Shown here piece after piece: positions 1 to 9,367 of a stretch of DNA of 16,397 bases. Both the position numbers and the translations under genes were made by a program. This DNA comes from JBBDUG01 sp040904025. GTDB taxonomy: Bacteria; Patescibacteriota; Minisyncoccia; Phycocordibacterales; SW-6-46-9. The notes under the pieces were generated by a model. That model was not told the DNA's origin, searched no databases, and saw only the letters and a program-made list of their open reading frames with translations. The stretch spans positions 1-16,397 of the forward strand of contig JBBDUG010000050.1 of assembly GCA_040904025.1 (NCBI GenBank), given 5' to 3'. How positions within the stretch are numbered: the stretch's first letter is position 1; every line of letters begins with the position of its first letter.

Positions 1-2
1 GA

Positions 3-3000
3 ACCACAAGTGGAGCTGCAGACCTTCTTGTGACTGGTAATGTGGGGGTTGGGACTACATCGCCAATGAGCAAACTCTCCGTTACCGGAACTAGCAACCA
101 ACTTACCCTTGCATATGATGGAACAAACTACTCAAACATCACTACAAACTCTAGTGGATACTTCACACTCGACTCTTCAGGAGACCGTATTAGTCTTGGA
201 GACGGTACATACTACCTTAGGGAGGATAGCTCAGGATCTAACCTCTACTCACTCCAACTCAATAGGAGTGCAGGTACAGGAGTTAACCCTGATGTATATG
301 GTCCTTCAGGTAATTCTGGACTCGTACTCGGTGCAGATTCTTCTGAATCCTCACAGCTTGTACTTGAAGATGGGGGTAATGTAGGTATTGGAACGTCCTC
401 ACCGTATGTAAAGCTGGGGGTTGCGGGAGAAGTAGCAGCAACCAACTTTACCGCTACAGATGCTACCGCAACCTCTACATTCGGGGATATAGTACCAATG
501 TCTGATAATACACATGTATTGGGTACCTCTGATAATAGGTGGAAAGAGCTTCATGTAGGTCCGGGTAGTGTAACAGTACATAAAGATACAACTGATACGA
601 ATAAGTTGCGCCTTACCTTTGATGTAGATATTGCGCAACTTATAAGTGATGGGGCTACAGATCTCCAGATGACTACGGGGTCTAATAAAGGTATTACCGT
701 CACCACAGCAGGTAAGGTTGGAGTGAATACACTGAGTCCGTCAGCACAGTTTGAGGTGGATGGAACAGCGACGTTGAATGGTAATTTCTATGCGAAGGAG
801 TTGACAGCAAGCTCTAATCAGACGTTTGAGGAAACCACCACAGACTCCTCTCAAACCACTGCAAGTGGATACAATGATGCAACGGTTGTAGAAGGAGAAG
901 AGGCGGGACAACATATCTCATCACATTCACTTGACGCAAACACAACCTATACCGCCTTCTATCACAGTACTGACAATGACCTCATATTCTCAAAAACCAC
1001 AGATGGTGGAGATACGTGGACAGATACAATAGTGGACAGTGGAGGAGCTGTTGGAACATATACCGATATCATTGCAACAGATGCAAATACTATATACATC
1101 TCATATGTAGATGAGACAAATGACACTCTGAAGGTTGCAAAATCAACAGATGGAGGATCAAGCTGGAGCACAGAGACCATTGTCTCTTCTGAATCCGGTG
1201 TGTCATACACATCCATCGATGCTTCAGGATCAACGGTATATATCGGTTTTTGGGTTGCTGGAAACCCTGATGAGTTCCTCTTTGCAAAATCAACAAATGG
1301 CGGGTCAAGCTGGAGCACAGGAACCATACATGATGATGCTACTACTTTTGGTGGTTTCAGAAACTATCTTGATGTTGTTGATGCAAATACCGTATGGGTC
1401 GCCTTTGAGGATGCTAGTAGCATCTACTATGGACGAACTACAGACGGTGGAGACAATTGGACGACTGCTACTACCAATCTTGGGAATGCGGACAATTCAG
1501 TCTCTATTTCCGCTATTTCCGCTACAACCGCATTCATTGCATATGACGAGTCAAATATCTCAAAGATGGGAAAGACAACAGACAGCGGATCAAGCTGGAC
1601 AGAGCACAGCACGGGAGCTGCCGTTGATTCAACGTCATACGCCTCAATCAGTGCCGTTGACGCAAACACCATATACATGACAGGTCGAAATGGCAGCAAC
1701 CAGCCGTATTCTCAAGTCACTACAAACGGTGGATCAAACTGGAGTGGACAAACAATTGAATCGACCACAGCACGATACTTCAACATCACTGCCTTCGACG
1801 GTTCAGATGCTGTTGTCACATACTATGACCAAAGCAACGATGCTCGCTCTCCTCGATATGCGGATACATCAGATGGTGGATCAAACTGGTCTGCGGATTG
1901 GATCGATGGGTATACCAATACCGGAGTCTTCATTTCAACCGCCATGATTGACTCCCGTACTATCATTTCCTCATATATCGACCTAACGGATGATTCACTC
2001 ACATTTGCAAAGTCAACAGATGGAGGTGCGACATGGAATGTCGAAAAAGGAATAGCTAGCGGTCTCTCCACAGATGTGAGCCGACAGAATACCTCAATTG
2101 ATTTTGTTGACTCCGATACATACTTCATCACATATATCAATTCAAGCAACCAGGTTGCTGTTGCAAGAACTACAGACGGCGGAGATACCTGGGATGTCAC
2201 TGTTGTTGACGACTTCACAACCATGTACGTACCGGACGTCTTTGTTGTTGATGCAAATACCATCTATATTGCCTCTACAGGTGGAGATGACTATGTACGA
2301 TTCTCAAAGTCAACAGACGGAGGAGACACCTGGACCAGCTCTACTGCTAGAACTGATACCAACAATATTGATGGAGGTACTTATATCAGCGCTGCTGATG
2401 AAAACAATATCTTTATCACACACTTGGAGGGGAATAGTCTCTACGTTAACTTTTCGACAAACGGCGGATCAAGCTGGTCTGGTGATGCATATACAGGAAT
2501 GAGTGGATCGAATCATGCTATTTCCATTAACGCTGTTGATGCAGATACTATATATGTCATTTCAAACTCTAGTGGTCTCTATTATTCAAAATCAACAAAT
2601 GGTGGATCAAGCTGGTCTGCTGCTCAGATTGAAAGTGGCACTCAGACTTCCTATATTTCCAGCGTTGCTATCGATGCAAATACAATTCTTGTTGCATATG
2701 ATGACAGTGTCGACGTTAAATTTGCAAGGACAACAGATGGTGGATCAAGCTGGAGTACGGAAACAGTTAGAAGTGGTCTTGGTTCAGAGCCACACCTAGG
2801 CATTGGAGCCGTTGATGCCGATACATATGCGATTGCATACCACGATGACAATACAAATATAGAGACATTTGAAGTCATTACATCCACTGCCTTCAGCAGT
2901 ATCTCTCACAAATCTATCGACAACGATACGCACTTCTCGGCATACTTCGATCCAGCAAATGGAAACCTTGTCTTCGCTCGCTCTAACGATGGTGGAGACA

Positions 3001-6000
3001 GCTGGAGTGCCTCCAATGTCGATACCACCGGTGTTGTGGGACGATATGCAGCACTTGATGCACCAAATGTTGGAACAACACACATCTCATACTTCGATGC
3101 AACCAATGGAGACCTCAAATATGCAAAATCAACAGATGGTGGTTCATCCTTCTCAACCTCCGCTATCGATACTGGGGGAGTTGTTGGTGAATACACCTCA
3201 CTTGACAGCGTCTCTACCTCAACTGTATACATCTCATACTATGACAGGACAAACACTGCTTTGAAGTATGCACGTTCAACAAACAGCGGTTCAAGTTGGG
3301 CAACTGGCTCTGTCATCACATCAGGAGCAGTTGGAACCCACTCATCCATTGAAGCAGCTGACAAAGATACTGCATATGTTGCATACTACGATGAGACGAA
3401 TGGAGACCTTGAGTTTGCAAAGACAACAAATGGTGGATCAAGCTGGAGCACTGATACCATTGATACATCAGGTGATGTGGGGCAATACACATCCATTTCA
3501 GTTGTTGATGAAGATACTGTGTATATCTCATATTATGATGCAAGCAATTCAGCGCTCAAGTTGGCATACACTACAAACGGAGGAACAGACTGGACAACAT
3601 CAACTGTCTCATCAGGAAATGTTGGAAAGTATTCATCTATTGAAGTCCTTGGATCCTCAACTATCTACATCTCCTACTACGATGCAGGGAATGCCAATGC
3701 CATCTTTGCAAAATCAACGGATGGAGGAGATACATGGACACGAACCACCACCTCCTCTACAGGAGATGTTGGCAAGTATACGTCTCTTGAAGCTGTTGAC
3801 TCTACTCATGTCTATATCATGTTCTATGATGCGACGAACAATGATGTGGAGTTTACAAAAGCTCAATCTTCCTCTGGCCTTACCCTTGATGGAAAGGGAG
3901 TTGGTATAGGAACTCTGACACCAGAGTATGCACTGGATGTTTCAGAATCTGCCGCACTTGCAAACACCCTCTTTATTCCGAATAAGCAGAATGTGGCGCC
4001 GACCTTCCAAGAAACCACCACAGACTCCTCTCAAACCACTGCAAGTGGATACAATGATCCAACAATTGTAGAAGGAGAAGAGGCGGGACAACATATCTCA
4101 TCACATTCACTTGACGCAAACACAACCTATACCGCCTTCTATCACAGTACTGACAATGACCTCATATTCTCAAAAACCACAGATGGTGGAGATACGTGGA
4201 CAGATACAATAGTGGACAGTGGAGGAGCTGTTGGAACATATACCGATATCATTGCAACAGATGCAAATACTATATACATCTCATATGTAGATGAGACAAA
4301 TGACACTCTGAAGGTTGCAAAATCAACAGATGGAGGATCAAGCTGGAGCACAGAGACCATTGTCTCTTCTGAATCCGGTGTGTCATACACATCCATCGAT
4401 GCTTCAGGATCAACGGTATATATCGGTTTTTGGGTTGCTGGAAACCCTGATGAGTTCCTCTTTGCAAAATCAACAAATGGCGGGTCAAGCTGGAGCACAG
4501 GAACCATACATGATGATGCTACTACTTTTGGTGGTTTCAGAAACTATCTTGATGTTGTTGATGCAAATACCGTATGGGTCGCCTTTGAGGATGCTAGTAG
4601 CATCTACTATGGACGAACTACAGACGGTGGAGACAATTGGACGACTGCTACTACCAATCTTGGGAATGCGGACAATTCAGTCTCTATTTCCGCTATTTCC
4701 GCTACAACCGCATTCATTGCATATGACGAGTCAAATATCTCAAAGATGGGAAAGACAACAGACAGCGGATCAAGCTGGACAGAGCACAGCACGGGAGCTG
4801 CCGTTGATTCAACGTCATACGCCTCAATCAGTGCCGTTGACGCAAACACCATATACATGACAGGTCGAAATGGCAGCAACCAGCCGTATTCTCAAGTCAC
4901 TACAAACGGTGGATCAAACTGGAGTGGACAAACAATTGAATCGACCACAGCACGATACTTCAACATCACTGCCTTCGACGGTTCAGATGCTGTTGTCACA
5001 TACTATGACCAAAGCAACGATGCTCGCTCTCCTCGATATGCGGATACATCAGATGGTGGATCAAACTGGTCTGCGGATTGGATCGATGGGTATACCAATA
5101 CCGGAGTCTTCATTTCAACCGCCATGATTGACTCCCGTACTATCATTTCCTCATATATCGACCTAACGGATGATTCACTCACATTTGCAAAGTCAACAGA
5201 TGGAGGTGCGACATGGAATGTCGAAAAAGGAATAGCTAGCGGTCTCTCCACAGATGTGAGCCGACAGAATACCTCAATTGATTTTGTTGACTCCGATACA
5301 TACTTCATCACATATATCAATTCAAGCAACCAGGTTGCTGTTGCAAGAACTACAGACGGCGGAGATACCTGGGATGTCACTGTTGTTGACGACTTCACAA
5401 CCATGTACGTACCGGACGTCTTTGTTGTTGATGCAAATACCATCTATATTGCCTCTACAGGTGGAGATGACTATGTACGATTCTCAAAGTCAACAGACGG
5501 AGGAGACACCTGGACCAGCTCTACTGCTAGAACTGATACCAACAATATTGATGGAGGTACTTATATCAGCGCTGCTGATGAAAACAATATCTTTATCACA
5601 CACTTGGAGGGGAATAGTCTCTACGTTAACTTTTCGACAAACGGCGGATCAAGCTGGTCTGGTGATGCATATACAGGAATGAGTGGATCGAATCATGCTA
5701 TTTCCATTAACGCTGTTGATGCAGATACTATATATGTCATTTCAAACTCTAGTGGTCTCTATTATTCAAAATCAACAAATGGTGGATCAAGCTGGTCTGC
5801 TGCTCAGATTGAAAGTGGCACTCAGACTTCCTATATTTCCAGCGTTGCTATCGATGCAAATACAATTCTTGTTGCATATGATGACAGTGTCGACGTTAAA
5901 TTTGCAAGGACAACAGATGGTGGATCAAGCTGGAGTACGGAAACAGTTAGAAGTGGTCTTGGTTCAGAGCCACACCTAGGCATTGGAGCCGTTGATGCCG

Positions 6001-9000
6001 ATACATATGCGATTGCATACCACGATGACAATACAAATATAGAGACATTTGAAGTCATTACATCCACTGCCTTCAGCAGTATCTCTCACAAATCTATCGA
6101 CAACGATACGCACTTCTCGGCATACTTCGATCCAGCAAATGGAAACCTTGTCTTCGCTCGCTCTAACGATGGTGGAGACAGCTGGAGTGCCTCCAATGTC
6201 GATACCACCGGTGTTGTGGGACGATATGCAGCACTTGATGCACCAAATGTTGGAACAACACACATCTCATACTTCGATGCAACCAATGGAGACCTCAAAT
6301 ATGCAAAATCAACAGATGGTGGTTCATCCTTCTCAACCTCCGCTATCGATACTGGGGGAGTTGTTGGTGAATACACCTCACTTGACAGCGTCTCTACCTC
6401 AACTGTATACATCTCATACTATGACAGGACAAACACTGCTTTGAAGTATGCACGTTCAACAAACAGCGGTTCAAGTTGGGCAACTGGCTCTGTCATCACA
6501 TCAGGAGCAGTTGGAACCCACTCATCCATTGAAGCAGCTGACAAAGATACTGCATATGTTGCATACTACGATGAGACGAATGGAGACCTTGAGTTTGCAA
6601 AGACAACAAATGGTGGATCAAGCTGGAGCACTGATACCATTGATACATCAGGTGATGTGGGGCAATACACATCCATTTCAGTTGTTGATGAAGATACTGT
6701 GTATATCTCATATTATGATGCAAGCAATTCAGCGCTCAAGTTGGCATACACTACAAACGGAGGAACAGACTGGACAACATCAACTGTCTCATCAGGAAAT
6801 GTTGGAAAGTATTCATCTATTGAAGTCCTTGGATCCTCAACTATCTACATCTCCTACTACGATGCAGGGAATGCCAATGCCATCTTTGCAAAATCAACGG
6901 ATGGAGGAGATACATGGACACGAACCACCACCTCCTCTACAGGAGATGTTGGCAAGTATACGTCTCTTGAAGCTGTTGACTCTACTCATGTCTATATCAT
7001 GTTCTATGATGCGACGAACAATGATGTGGAGTTTGTAGACTCATCTAATAATTGGTCATCAAGTCAGGTGGGAATTGGAACAGAGAATCCTCTTGCAAAA
7101 CTCACCATTCAGGGTGACGGAACTGATCTTGGAAAAACATTCTCTCTCCTTAACTCTTCAGGTCTTGAGAACTTCACATTCCTTGATAAAGGAAGGTTTG
7201 GAATTGGAACATCATCTCCAATGGCGCAATTGTCTATAAAAGGAACAGGAACTACCACATCTTCTATACCTCTCACCATTACAAATGGAGATGATACAGA
7301 CCTCTTCCGTATACTCGACAATGGATCTGTTGGACTTGGCGCAACAACAACAATCGCTTCTGCAAATATGCCGGCCGGATCACTTGTAGTTGATAATGGT
7401 GCTCTCTGTGTAGATAACGGTGGATTTAACTGTGATGACTCATCACGAACAGCAGGTACGATATATGCAAATAATACTACCGTTGGAGGATTGGACATCG
7501 CAGAGCGATATCAGACAAACGACGATACACTCGAAGCGGGAGAATTGGTCTCACTTGATTCAAGCACCACCACAATACCTGGACTCGTGAAGCGTGCTGT
7601 ACAGCCTGACGATGTCCTCGGTGTCATCTCTACACAACCAGGAATTACACTCGGTATGGATATTGGTCATTCTGTGGCTGTTGCCCTCAAGGGGCGAGTC
7701 CCAGTGAAGGTCACAGGAGAGAATGGCTCAATCTCTATCGGAGATAGACTCACCCTTTCATCGACAACAGCTGGGCATGCTACAAAAGCAGCAACATCAA
7801 CACGAACTGTTGGTATCGCTCTCGAGCCATTCCATCCAAATAATCCATCTGATGAAGGAACAATTGAGATCTTTGTTGAACGCGAGTATACGTTCAACAA
7901 TAATGACTTTTATGTTGACTCTGAGACTGGAAATATCGGTATTGGAACAACATCTCCTGAATATGATGTTCATGTCATAGGAGATGTTGCAGCACAGAGC
8001 TTTATAAACATCTCAACGGCATCACAAAAGAAGAATGTCTCTGAACTCAGCGACTCAGAGCGTACTTCACTCATGGACAGCTTCCGAGCACTCAAGCCTG
8101 TCTTCTATGACTACATAAATGAAGAGACAGCTTCAACGACTGATTCGAGTACTGCAAGCAGTACCGCATCCACCACACCACGACACTTTGGATTCATTGC
8201 AGAAGATGCTCCGCTTGAAGTACTCTCTGCCTCTGGAAAGGGAGTCGATCTCTACAAACTCACCACATTCACCATTGCCGCTGTACAAGAGAATGATAGG
8301 CGTCTCTCCCGTCTCGAAGATGTGCTTGGAGGAGATGACTTCTTTGCAACCTCTACCGCAACGTCAACTGAATCAGCAGTGAGTATCATTACCTCAACCT
8401 CTACAGTTGAGACAACTGCAACCACATCCACCTCTACAGCACTCGGTGATCTCCCAGAAGACTTTGCAACATCCACTATTGCAACCACAACCGGCAATCT
8501 CATCACAACATCCTCCCAGTTTATAAATCGCCTTGCTGGAGTATTCTCTGATATAGGTATCAGGATTGAGGAGAATGTAGTTCGATTCTCAAATATCTTT
8601 GCACAGCAAGTACGAGCATTTGCAATCGAGGCTGAGAATATGACTGCCGATGTACTCAATGCACGCATCGTATACACCAAATACATAGAAGTAGAGGGAA
8701 TTACTACAAAGGATCGTGCAACTGGTGAATACTACTGTATTGTTGTTGAGAATGGAGAGATAACAAACCTACCTGGTAAGTGTGATGAGCAGACGACATC
8801 ATCTACTGATAGTACAGATGACTCTACATCAACAACTACTGACAATACATCTACAACAGACACATCATCCACTGACACCACTACAGATGGTAGTACAGAT
8901 ACAACATCTAATGATACCTCTACCACAACTGACTCAACGTCTGACTCAACTGCAAGCAGTACAGATGATGGCTCTGACACAACAGCAACTTCAACAGACG

Positions 9001-9290
9001 ATACGGCAACTTCAACAGATGATGGGTCTACAGACGATACAACAGCATCATCTACCGATGATGGCAGCACAACAGATACAAGCACTGATGATACAACAAC
9101 CGATAGTGGAAGTACTGACGACACGACTACAGATGATACTTCAACCTCAACGGACGATGGCTCTACAACAGATACGACCACGGACGACACAAGTACTAGC
9201 GACACAACATCAACTGATGATGGATCAACGACAGACACAACTACCGACGACACCTCAACAGACACCTCTACATCAACTGATGAGGTATAG
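3..9290 (+). CDS. Giant fibre-like surface protein, 5'-truncated by window; Asp-box repeats and S74-type C-terminal chaperone
   Basis: The frame is open to the left edge and its first codons read TTSGAADLLVTGNVGVG, so the GTG at 30 is an internal Val and the true start is outside. At least 3095 residues are visible. In order: VGIGTxSP-type motifs at 42-65, 381-404 and 717-740; a 1008-residue Asp-box region (831-3854); a 52-residue linker with another VGIGT motif (3900-3923); a second copy of the Asp-box region (4011-7034); VGIGT motifs at 7068-7091 and 7197-7220; a conserved domain at about 7488-7881; a VGIGT motif at 7935-7958; an S74-type domain from about 8013; a helical segment; and a Ser/Thr/Asp tail to the TAG stop. 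Similar motif chains occur in phage tail fibres and CPR surface proteins. Role inferred: a secreted trimeric fibre or adhesin. No LPXTG anchor or membrane helix is seen at the C-terminus; a signal peptide would lie upstream. A sialidase activity is not supported, since Asp-boxes are structural. Confidence 0.9.
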   Translation, partial: TTSGAADLLVTGNVGVGTTSPMSKLSVTGTSNQLTLAYDGTNYSNITTNSSGYFTLDSSGDRISLGDGTYYLREDSSGSNLYSLQLNRSAGTGVNPDVYGPSGNSGLVLGADSSESSQLVLEDGGNVGIGTSSPYVKLGVAGEVAATNFTATDATATSTFGDIVPMSDNTHVLGTSDNRWKELHVGPGSVTVHKDTTDTNKLRLTFDVDIAQLISDGATDLQMTTGSNKGITVTTAGKVGVNTLSPSAQFEVDGTATLNGNFYAKELTASSNQTFEETTTDSSQTTASGYNDATVVEGEEAGQHISSHSLDANTTYTAFYHSTDNDLIFSKTTDGGDTWTDTIVDSGGAVGTYTDIIATDANTIYISYVDETNDTLKVAKSTDGGSSWSTETIVSSESGVSYTSIDASGSTVYIGFWVAGNPDEFLFAKSTNGGSSWSTGTIHDDATTFGGFRNYLDVVDANTVWVAFEDASSIYYGRTTDGGDNWTTATTNLGNADNSVSISAISATTAFIAYDESNISKMGKTTDSGSSWTEHSTGAAVDSTSYASISAVDANTIYMTGRNGSNQPYSQVTTNGGSNWSGQTIESTTARYFNITAFDGSDAVVTYYDQSNDARSPRYADTSDGGSNWSADWIDGYTNTGVFISTAMIDSRTIISSYIDLTDDSLTFAKSTDGGATWNVEKGIASGLSTDVSRQNTSIDFVDSDTYFITYINSSNQVAVARTTDGGDTWDVTVVDDFTTMYVPDVFVVDANTIYIASTGGDDYVRFSKSTDGGDTWTSSTARTDTNNIDGGTYISAADENNIFITHLEGNSLYVNFSTNGGSSWSGDAYTGMSGSNHAISINAVDADTIYVISNSSGLYYSKSTNGGSSWSAAQIESGTQTSYISSVAIDANTILVAYDDSVDVKFARTTDGGSSWSTETVRSGLGSEPHLGIGAVDADTYAIAYHDDNTNIETFEVITSTAFSSISHKSIDNDTHFSAYFDPANGNLVFARSNDGGDSWSASNVDTTGVVGRYAALDAPNVGTTHISYFDATNGDLKYAKSTDGGSSFSTSAIDTGGVVGEYTSLDSVSTSTVYISYYDRTNTALKYARSTNSGSSWATGSVITSGAVGTHSSIEAADKDTAYVAYYDETNGDLEFAKTTNGGSSWSTDTIDTSGDVGQYTSISVVDEDTVYISYYDASNSALKLAYTTNGGTDWTTSTVSSGNVGKYSSIEVLGSSTIYISYYDAGNANAIFAKSTDGGDTWTRTTTSSTGDVGKYTSLEAVDSTHVYIMFYDATNNDVEFTKAQSSSGLTLDGKGVGIGTLTPEYALDVSESAALANTLFIPNKQNVAPTFQETTTDSSQTTASGYNDPTIVEGEEAGQHISSHSLDANTTYTAFYHSTDNDLIFSKTTDGGDTWTDTIVDSGGAVGTYTDIIATDANTIYISYVDETNDTLKVAKSTDGGSSWSTETIVSSESGVSYTSIDASGSTVYIGFWVAGNPDEFLFAKSTNGGSSWSTGTIHDDATTFGGFRNYLDVVDANTVWVAFEDASSIYYGRTTDGGDNWTTATTNLGNADNSVSISAISATTAFIAYDESNISKMGKTTDSGSSWTEHSTGAAVDSTSYASISAVDANTIYMTGRNGSNQPYSQVTTNGGSNWSGQTIESTTARYFNITAFDGSDAVVTYYDQSNDARSPRYADTSDGGSNWSADWIDGYTNTGVFISTAMIDSRTIISSYIDLTDDSLTFAKSTDGGATWNVEKGIASGLSTDVSRQNTSIDFVDSDTYFITYINSSNQVAVARTTDGGDTWDVTVVDDFTTMYVPDVFVVDANTIYIASTGGDDYVRFSKSTDGGDTWTSSTARTDTNNIDGGTYISAADENNIFITHLEGNSLYVNFSTNGGSSWSGDAYTGMSGSNHAISINAVDADTIYVISNSSGLYYSKSTNGGSSWSAAQIESGTQTSYISSVAIDANTILVAYDDSVDVKFARTTDGGSSWSTETVRSGLGSEPHLGIGAVDADTYAIAYHDDNTNIETFEVITSTAFSSISHKSIDNDTHFSAYFDPANGNLVFARSNDGGDSWSASNVDTTGVVGRYAALDAPNVGTTHISYFDATNGDLKYAKSTDGGSSFSTSAIDTGGVVGEYTSLDSVSTSTVYISYYDRTNTALKYARSTNSGSSWATGSVITSGAVGTHSSIEAADKDTAYVAYYDETNGDLEFAKTTNGGSSWSTDTIDTSGDVGQYTSISVVDEDTVYISYYDASNSALKLAYTTNGGTDWTTSTVSSGNVGKYSSIEVLGSSTIYISYYDAGNANAIFAKSTDGGDTWTRTTTSSTGDVGKYTSLEAVDSTHVYIMFYDATNNDVEFVDSSNNWSSSQVGIGTENPLAKLTIQGDGTDLGKTFSLLNSSGLENFTFLDKGRFGIGTSSPMAQLSIKGTGTTTSSIPLTITNGDDTDLFRILDNGSVGLGATTTIASANMPAGSLVVDNGALCVDNGGFNCDDSSRTAGTIYANNTTVGGLDIAERYQTNDDTLEAGELVSLDSSTTTIPGLVKRAVQPDDVLGVISTQPGITLGMDIGHSVAVALKGRVPVKVTGENGSISIGDRLTLSSTTAGHATKAATSTRTVGIALEPFHPNNPSDEGTIEIFVEREYTFNNNDFYVDSETGNIGIGTTSPEYDVHVIGDVAAQSFINISTASQKKNVSELSDSERTSLMDSFRALKPVFYDYINEETASTTDSSTASSTASTTPRHFGFIAEDAPLEVLSASGKGVDLYKLTTFTIAAVQENDRRLSRLEDVLGGDDFFATSTATSTESAVSIITSTSTVETTATTSTSTALGDLPEDFATSTIATTTGNLITTSSQFINRLAGVFSDIGIRIEENVVRFSNIFAQQVRAFAIEAENMTADVLNARIVYTKYIEVEGITTKDRATGEYYCIVVENGEITNLPGKCDEQTTSSTDSTDDSTSTTTDNTSTTDTSSTDTTTDGSTDTTSNDTSTTTDSTSDSTASSTDDGSDTTATSTDDTATSTDDGSTDDTTASSTDDGSTTDTSTDDTTTDSGSTDDTTTDDTSTSTDDGSTTDTTTDDTSTSDTTSTDDGSTTDTTTDDTSTDTSTSTDEV
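831..3854 (+). repeat. Large in-frame duplication, copy 1 (3024 bp, Asp-box array)
   Basis: This block recurs at 4011-7034 with an offset of exactly 3180 bp. By eye the only differences are at 879 (g/c), 884 and 885 (gg/aa), changing D-A-T-V to D-P-T-I. The first 48 bp and the last 2969 bp look identical. The block encodes 1008 residues with about 19 Asp-box motifs of the form S/T-x-D/N-G/S-G-x-x-W (for example KSTDGGSSW), one ending in F. They are spaced roughly 45-55 residues apart and alternate with strands such as 'TIYISYYD'. One unit near 2850-2890 has lost its Asp-box. Asp-boxes mark the turns of beta-propeller blades, so one or more propellers are likely. Confidence 0.95.
4011..7034 (+). 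repeat. Large in-frame duplication, copy 2 (3024 bp, Asp-box array)
   Basis: Second copy of the block at 831-3854, separated from it by a 156-bp in-frame spacer (3855-4010) that carries one VGIGT motif. Just outside the left edges the two contexts still encode related peptides (TFEE and TFQE) with different synonymous codons, so an older, diverged duplication may have been homogenised. To the right of the block the sequences are unrelated. Confidence 0.95.
7488..7881 (+). other. Conserved pre-chaperone domain of the giant protein (LDIAERY...IFVE region)
   Basis: The segment runs from LDIAERYQTND through VLGVIS, a GRVPVKV strand and a GTIEIFVE ending. It is a compact beta-rich domain, recalled from CPR proteins where it sits just before S74-type chaperones. 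Its pattern (an AERY-like start, then 'GELVSL', then 'VLGVIS') resembles the phage-derived peptidase G2-type autoprocessing domain. That likeness is from memory and no catalytic residue is assigned. It lies between two VGIGT motifs. Confidence 0.5.
8013..8330 (+). other. S74-type intramolecular chaperone / auto-processing domain
   Basis: STASQKKNV (from 8013) matches the S-D-x-R-x-K-x-N-I start of S74 domains. The Ser (8013-8015) and a Lys five residues later (8028-8030) are kept; these are the positions of the self-cleavage dyad. It continues with ALKPVFYDY, HFGFIAEDAP (8184 on) and KGVDLYKLTTFTIAAVQEN, then a coiled-coil-like stretch (DRRLSRLEDVL). In phage tail spikes this domain assembles the trimer and then cuts itself off. 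A Ser/Thr-rich insert of about 21 residues (8121-8183) splits it, which is unusual. If cleavage occurs, everything after about 8013 is released from the mature fibre. Confidence 0.75.
8793..9287 (+). repeat. Ser/Thr/Asp low-complexity C-terminal tail (165 codons)
   Basis: After GKCDEQ the protein is almost only Thr, Ser and Asp, with a few Gly, Asn and Ala, in units such as STDDGS and TTDTTTDDTS, ending TSTDEV. Codons for Thr and Ser vary a lot, so the DNA is only weakly repetitive. The tail is highly acidic and likely disordered. It could be an extended linker, an O-glycosylated stalk or a calcium-binding segment; the sequence does not decide. Confidence 0.85.
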
Positions 9291-9353
9291 AGACCTTGCA
9301 TCATCTTCTCGTCCATACACGCCTCATTCTGACGTTATATAGATGCATTGTTG

Positions 9354-9359
9354 TATAAT
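9354..9359 (+). promoter_or_regulatory. -10 box TATAAT of a leaderless-type promoter for the GHKL ATPase gene
   Basis: A perfect TATAAT lies 8 nt before the ATG at 9368, which places the expected transcript start at or next to the start codon. A weak -35 (CTGACG, 9329-9334) is 19 nt upstream. No Shine-Dalgarno sequence is present. No obvious hairpin terminator for the giant gene is seen between 9291 and 9353. Confidence 0.6.
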
Positions 9360-9367
9360 GGAATGTA

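Noticed and set aside
30..32. GTG at 30 as the start of the giant gene
   Set aside because: The frame is open upstream to the window edge and those codons read like the same kind of protein (AADLLVTGNVGVG), so this is an internal Val.
1135..1680. Plus-strand frame repeated at 4315-4860 as a possible duplicated gene
   Set aside because: It is an out-of-frame shadow of the Asp-box array; its identity between copies reflects the DNA duplication.
831..7034. Sialidase activity from the BNR/Asp-box repeats
   Set aside because: Asp-boxes are structural turns found in many propellers; no catalytic Arg triad or Tyr/Glu pair was recognised.
8732..9316. Long minus-strand reading frame (194 codons) rich in Val and Ser
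   Set aside because: It is the antisense of the Ser/Thr/Asp tail; its composition is just the complement of ACA/TCA/GAT codons.
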